DNA of 14,631 nucleotides from Planctomycetota bacterium (lineage in GTDB: Bacteria; Planctomycetota; UBA1135; UBA2386), in contig CANGSN010000023.1 in the NCBI GenBank assembly GCA_947455805.1, positions 1-14,631 of the forward strand. Direction: 5' to 3'. The notes below the pieces were generated by a model. It did no database searches. It saw only the letters and a list, made by a program, of their open reading frames with translations, and had not been told where the DNA came from. A program made the translations under genes and the position numbers. Shown here in pieces: positions 12,964 through 14,631 of this stretch (its first letter is position 1; each line of letters starts with the position of its first letter).

Positions 12964-13335
12964 TCACAGGATGCGGATCTGCCGCACGCCCATGACGTGC
13001 AGCTCGTCGACGGTGCGGTTCAGCTCCGCTTCGGCGCGCAGTGCTTCGGCGCGCTCGGCGAGGCCGTCGCGGACCCGCAGCTGCACCACGAACGAGGCGC
13101 GCGCCGCCGCGTCCATCGTGCGCAGGCGCTGGCGCATGCGCAGCACCCAGGCGTCGAGCGGCAGGCGTTCGCCGGCCACGTGCACGAAGCCGTCGCCGGC
13201 GAACGCCACCTCGACGAGGCCACCGCTGGCGTCGAGCACGTCGGGCGCGCTCGGCTCGGTCGCACACGCCGCGAGCAGCAGCGTCGCGACCGCCTTCACC
13301 GCCGTCGCCGACCAGCGCTGCCGGGGCGCGTTCAT
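12964..13335 (-). CDS. Lipoprotein with ExbD/TolR-like domain
   Basis: 123 residues. The N-terminus is a lipoprotein signal (MNAPRQRW, hydrophobic core, lipobox LAAC with Cys24). The mature part has the pattern of the periplasmic ExbD/TolR domain: a strand VEVAFAGDGFVHVAGERLPL, helix LDAWVLRMRQRL, strand SFVVQLRVRD, a helix, and a final VMGVRQIRIL. True ExbD proteins are anchored by one transmembrane helix with a conserved Asp; here that helix is replaced by a lipid anchor, so it could not form a normal proton-driven ExbB/ExbD motor. The start ATG overlaps the RidA stop as ATGA, so the two are translationally coupled. The lipoprotein call is good; the ExbD resemblance is an inference from secondary-structure pattern and motif style. 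Confidence 0.72.
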   Translation of the reverse strand: MNAPRQRWSATAVKAVATLLLAACATEPSAPDVLDASGGLVEVAFAGDGFVHVAGERLPLDAWVLRMRQRLRTMDAAARASFVVQLRVRDGLAERAEALRAEAELNRTVDELHVMGVRQIRIL

Positions 13336-13736
13336 TGCGCGGCGATGCCCTGCACTTCGATGCGGGCCTCCGGGTCGAACAGCGACACCACCTGGAACAT
13401 CGCCATGCCGGGGTAGTGCTTGCCGCAGTGGCGCCGCCAGATCTGGCCGAACGCCTTGCGCGCGGTCGCGTAGTCGTCGCGGCTGGTGACGTAGAAGTTC
13501 AGCTGCACGACGTCGGCGAACGTCATCTCGGCGTCGCGCAGGATCAGGCCGATGTTGCCGAGCGCCTGGTCGAGCTGACCGACGAGGTCGCCCTTGTGCA
13601 CGATGCTGCCGGAGTGGTCGTAGCCGCACTGGCCGGCGAGGTAGAGCGTGCGCGCCGGGCCGCTCTCGACCAGCCAGCCGTGGGCGAAGCCGATCGGCGC
13701 GGCGAGTTCCTTCGGGTTGATCGCTTGCTTGCTCAT
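13332..13736 (-). CDS. RidA/YjgF family protein, possible 2-aminomuconate deaminase
   Basis: 134 residues covering the whole RidA fold: TLYLAGQCGYDHSGSIVHKG (30-49), DLVGQLDQALGNIGLIL (50-66), DVVQLNFYVTSRDDY (75-89) and the C-terminal ARIEVQGIAA. RidA proteins form trimers and hydrolyse enamine or imine intermediates with an Arg in a PxRxxx motif before the last strands. Here that place reads YPGMAMF, with Met111 instead of Arg, so classic imine deaminase activity is doubtful. The gene lies 42 bp after kynurenine formamidase in a kynurenine-type operon. 2-Aminomuconate deaminase of the 3-hydroxyanthranilate branch belongs to this superfamily and sits in similar operons, so this is a reasonable but unproven assignment. 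Confidence 0.88.
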   Translation of the reverse strand: MSKQAINPKELAAPIGFAHGWLVESGPARTLYLAGQCGYDHSGSIVHKGDLVGQLDQALGNIGLILRDAEMTFADVVQLNFYVTSRDDYATARKAFGQIWRRHCGKHYPGMAMFQVVSLFDPEARIEVQGIAAQ

Positions 13737-13778
13737 GATGCGGTCGCGGAGGTCACGGACGGAATGCGGATGGGAAGG

Positions 13779-14417
13779 TCACGGCCGCGGCAGCTCGCGC
13801 AGGATCGCGCGCACCGGGCTGCTGTCGCCGTTCACGATGCGCAGCGGCAGCGCGATCAGTTCGTAGTCGCCGGCCGGCACCGCGCGCAGGTCGAGGTTCT
13901 CGAGGATGGCGATGCCGCCGTCGTGCAGCACGTGGTGGCCGCCGAGGTCCTTGCTGTCGGCGTGGTCCATGCTCGGCGTGTCGATGCCGACCAGCTGGAT
14001 GCCGGCGGCGACCAGCGCCCGCGCGGCGTCGGCGCCGACGGCGGTGAAGGCCGGATCCCAGCGGCGATGGTCGTGGTCCTGCCGCGTGCGGAACAGGATG
14101 CGTTCGGCACCACGAAGCATCGCCGGCGTCAGCGCGTGGGCCGGGATCAGCGACGGCGAGCCTTCGCCGCGCACGTCGACGACGCGGCAGCGGCCGATGT
14201 ACTTGGTCAGCGGCACGTTCGCGATGTCCGAACCGGCGAGGTCGAAGTGCAGCGGCGCATCGGTGTGCGTGCCGACGTGCACCGACATGCGGATCGTGCT
14301 CACGTTGCAGGATGCGCCCTTCTCCATGCGCGCGACCCATTCCTGGGCGAACGGCGTGTCGCCAGGGAACGTCGCCGACGCCGGCTCGATCGGTTCGCTG
14401 ATGTCCCAGATGCGCAT
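13779..14417 (-). CDS. kynB: Kynurenine formamidase (cyclase family)
   Basis: 212 residues of the bacterial arylformamidase/cyclase family, which hydrolyses N-formylkynurenine to kynurenine and formate. The zinc-binding motif HVGTHTDAPLH occupies 47-57 (His47, His51, Asp53, His57). Other family marks are the N-terminal WDISEPIEP and FPGDTPF, LVGIDTPSMD and HHVLHDGGIAILENLDL, and the final LPLRIVNGDSSPVRAI. The length matches KynB. It starts three bases after the kynureninase stop, so the two are in one operon. Together they convert formylkynurenine to anthranilate (or the hydroxylated product). No tryptophan dioxygenase is visible; it may lie beyond the right edge. Confidence 0.93.
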   Translation of the reverse strand: MRIWDISEPIEPASATFPGDTPFAQEWVARMEKGASCNVSTIRMSVHVGTHTDAPLHFDLAGSDIANVPLTKYIGRCRVVDVRGEGSPSLIPAHALTPAMLRGAERILFRTRQDHDHRRWDPAFTAVGADAARALVAAGIQLVGIDTPSMDHADSKDLGGHHVLHDGGIAILENLDLRAVPAGDYELIALPLRIVNGDSSPVRAILRELPRP

Positions 14418-14420
14418 GGT

Positions 14421-14631
14421 TCAGCCCGGCTTCTTGGCCTGCTGCAGGAACGGTTCGTACTCGCGGCGATCGAGGATCTCGCGGATCGCGCGCACGGCGG
14501 CGCGCACCTCGTCGTCGCTGTTGTAGAAGTGCGGCGCCACGCGCAGCCCGGCGTCGGGACGGAAGTCGACGACGATCTCGCGCGCCGACAGCGCCTGGCA
14601 GACCGCGTAGCCGTGCGGCACGTCGAGCGCC
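14421..14631 (-). CDS. kynU: Kynureninase C-terminus (partial, cut by window edge)
   Basis: The last 69 residues and the stop of a class V aminotransferase-fold PLP enzyme; the rest lies beyond position 14631. The visible part includes VDFRPDAGLRVAPHFYNSDD (about residues 24-43 of the fragment), the C-terminal substrate-proximal segment of kynureninase-type enzymes, and the final helices EVRAAVRAIREILDRREYEP. Kynureninase cleaves kynurenine to anthranilate and alanine. The catalytic Lys is outside the window, so the call rests on this segment and on the directly adjoining kynB. Another class V enzyme, such as a cysteine desulfurase-like protein, is possible but less likely in this context. 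Confidence 0.78.
   Translation of the reverse strand, partial: ALDVPHGYAVCQALSAREIVVDFRPDAGLRVAPHFYNSDDEVRAAVRAIREILDRREYEPFLQQAKKPG

Overview
The window is GC-rich throughout and most likely comes from a member of the Planctomycetota. The reasons are a planctomycete-type ECF sigma factor, a secreted beta-rich protein with a style of C-terminal domain common in that phylum, a DUF5703/GH95-type glycoside hydrolase, and three Sec signal peptides that all cleave just before Gln. This placement is an inference from protein style, since no rRNA or marker gene is present. I see no tRNA, rRNA, CRISPR array or transposase, and no gene-free stretch longer than 300 bases.

Positions 1-4465 hold five minus-strand genes. 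In transcription order they are an ECF sigma factor, a secreted beta-rich protein, a stand-alone M41-like metallopeptidase, an XdhC/CoxI-type molybdoenzyme maturation factor and a secreted repeat-helical protein. Positions 4573-6209 hold a plus-strand pair whose base usage looks less GC-extreme: an SMC/RecF-style AAA ATPase, then a small protein with TOPRIM-like acidic residues that starts inside the ATPase stop codon. This is a candidate two-gene defence or DNA-processing module.

Positions 6314-10050 hold a large secreted GH95-like hydrolase with a LamG-like domain inserted in its catalytic region. It is followed by a UPF0175 antitoxin / DUF3368 PIN-like toxin pair. Four bases after the toxin stop, the last 168 bp of the hydrolase gene appear again, with 5 mismatches, all at third codon positions. 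The toxin-antitoxin pair therefore sits between two copies of the host gene's 3' end and looks like a cassette that carried a replacement gene end. This is the most unusual feature of the window.

Positions 10135-12162 hold a small zinc-ribbon plus PAS protein that keeps the three chromophore-pocket residues of photoactive yellow protein (Tyr, Glu, Cys) at exact spacing, then a SprT-like metallopeptidase, a TM2 protein and a small membrane protein. Positions 12225-14631 hold a minus-strand run that reads as a tryptophan/kynurenine catabolic operon: kynureninase C-terminus (cut by the window edge), kynurenine formamidase, a RidA-family protein without the usual catalytic Arg (perhaps a 2-aminomuconate deaminase), an ExbD-like lipoprotein and a HAD phosphatase.
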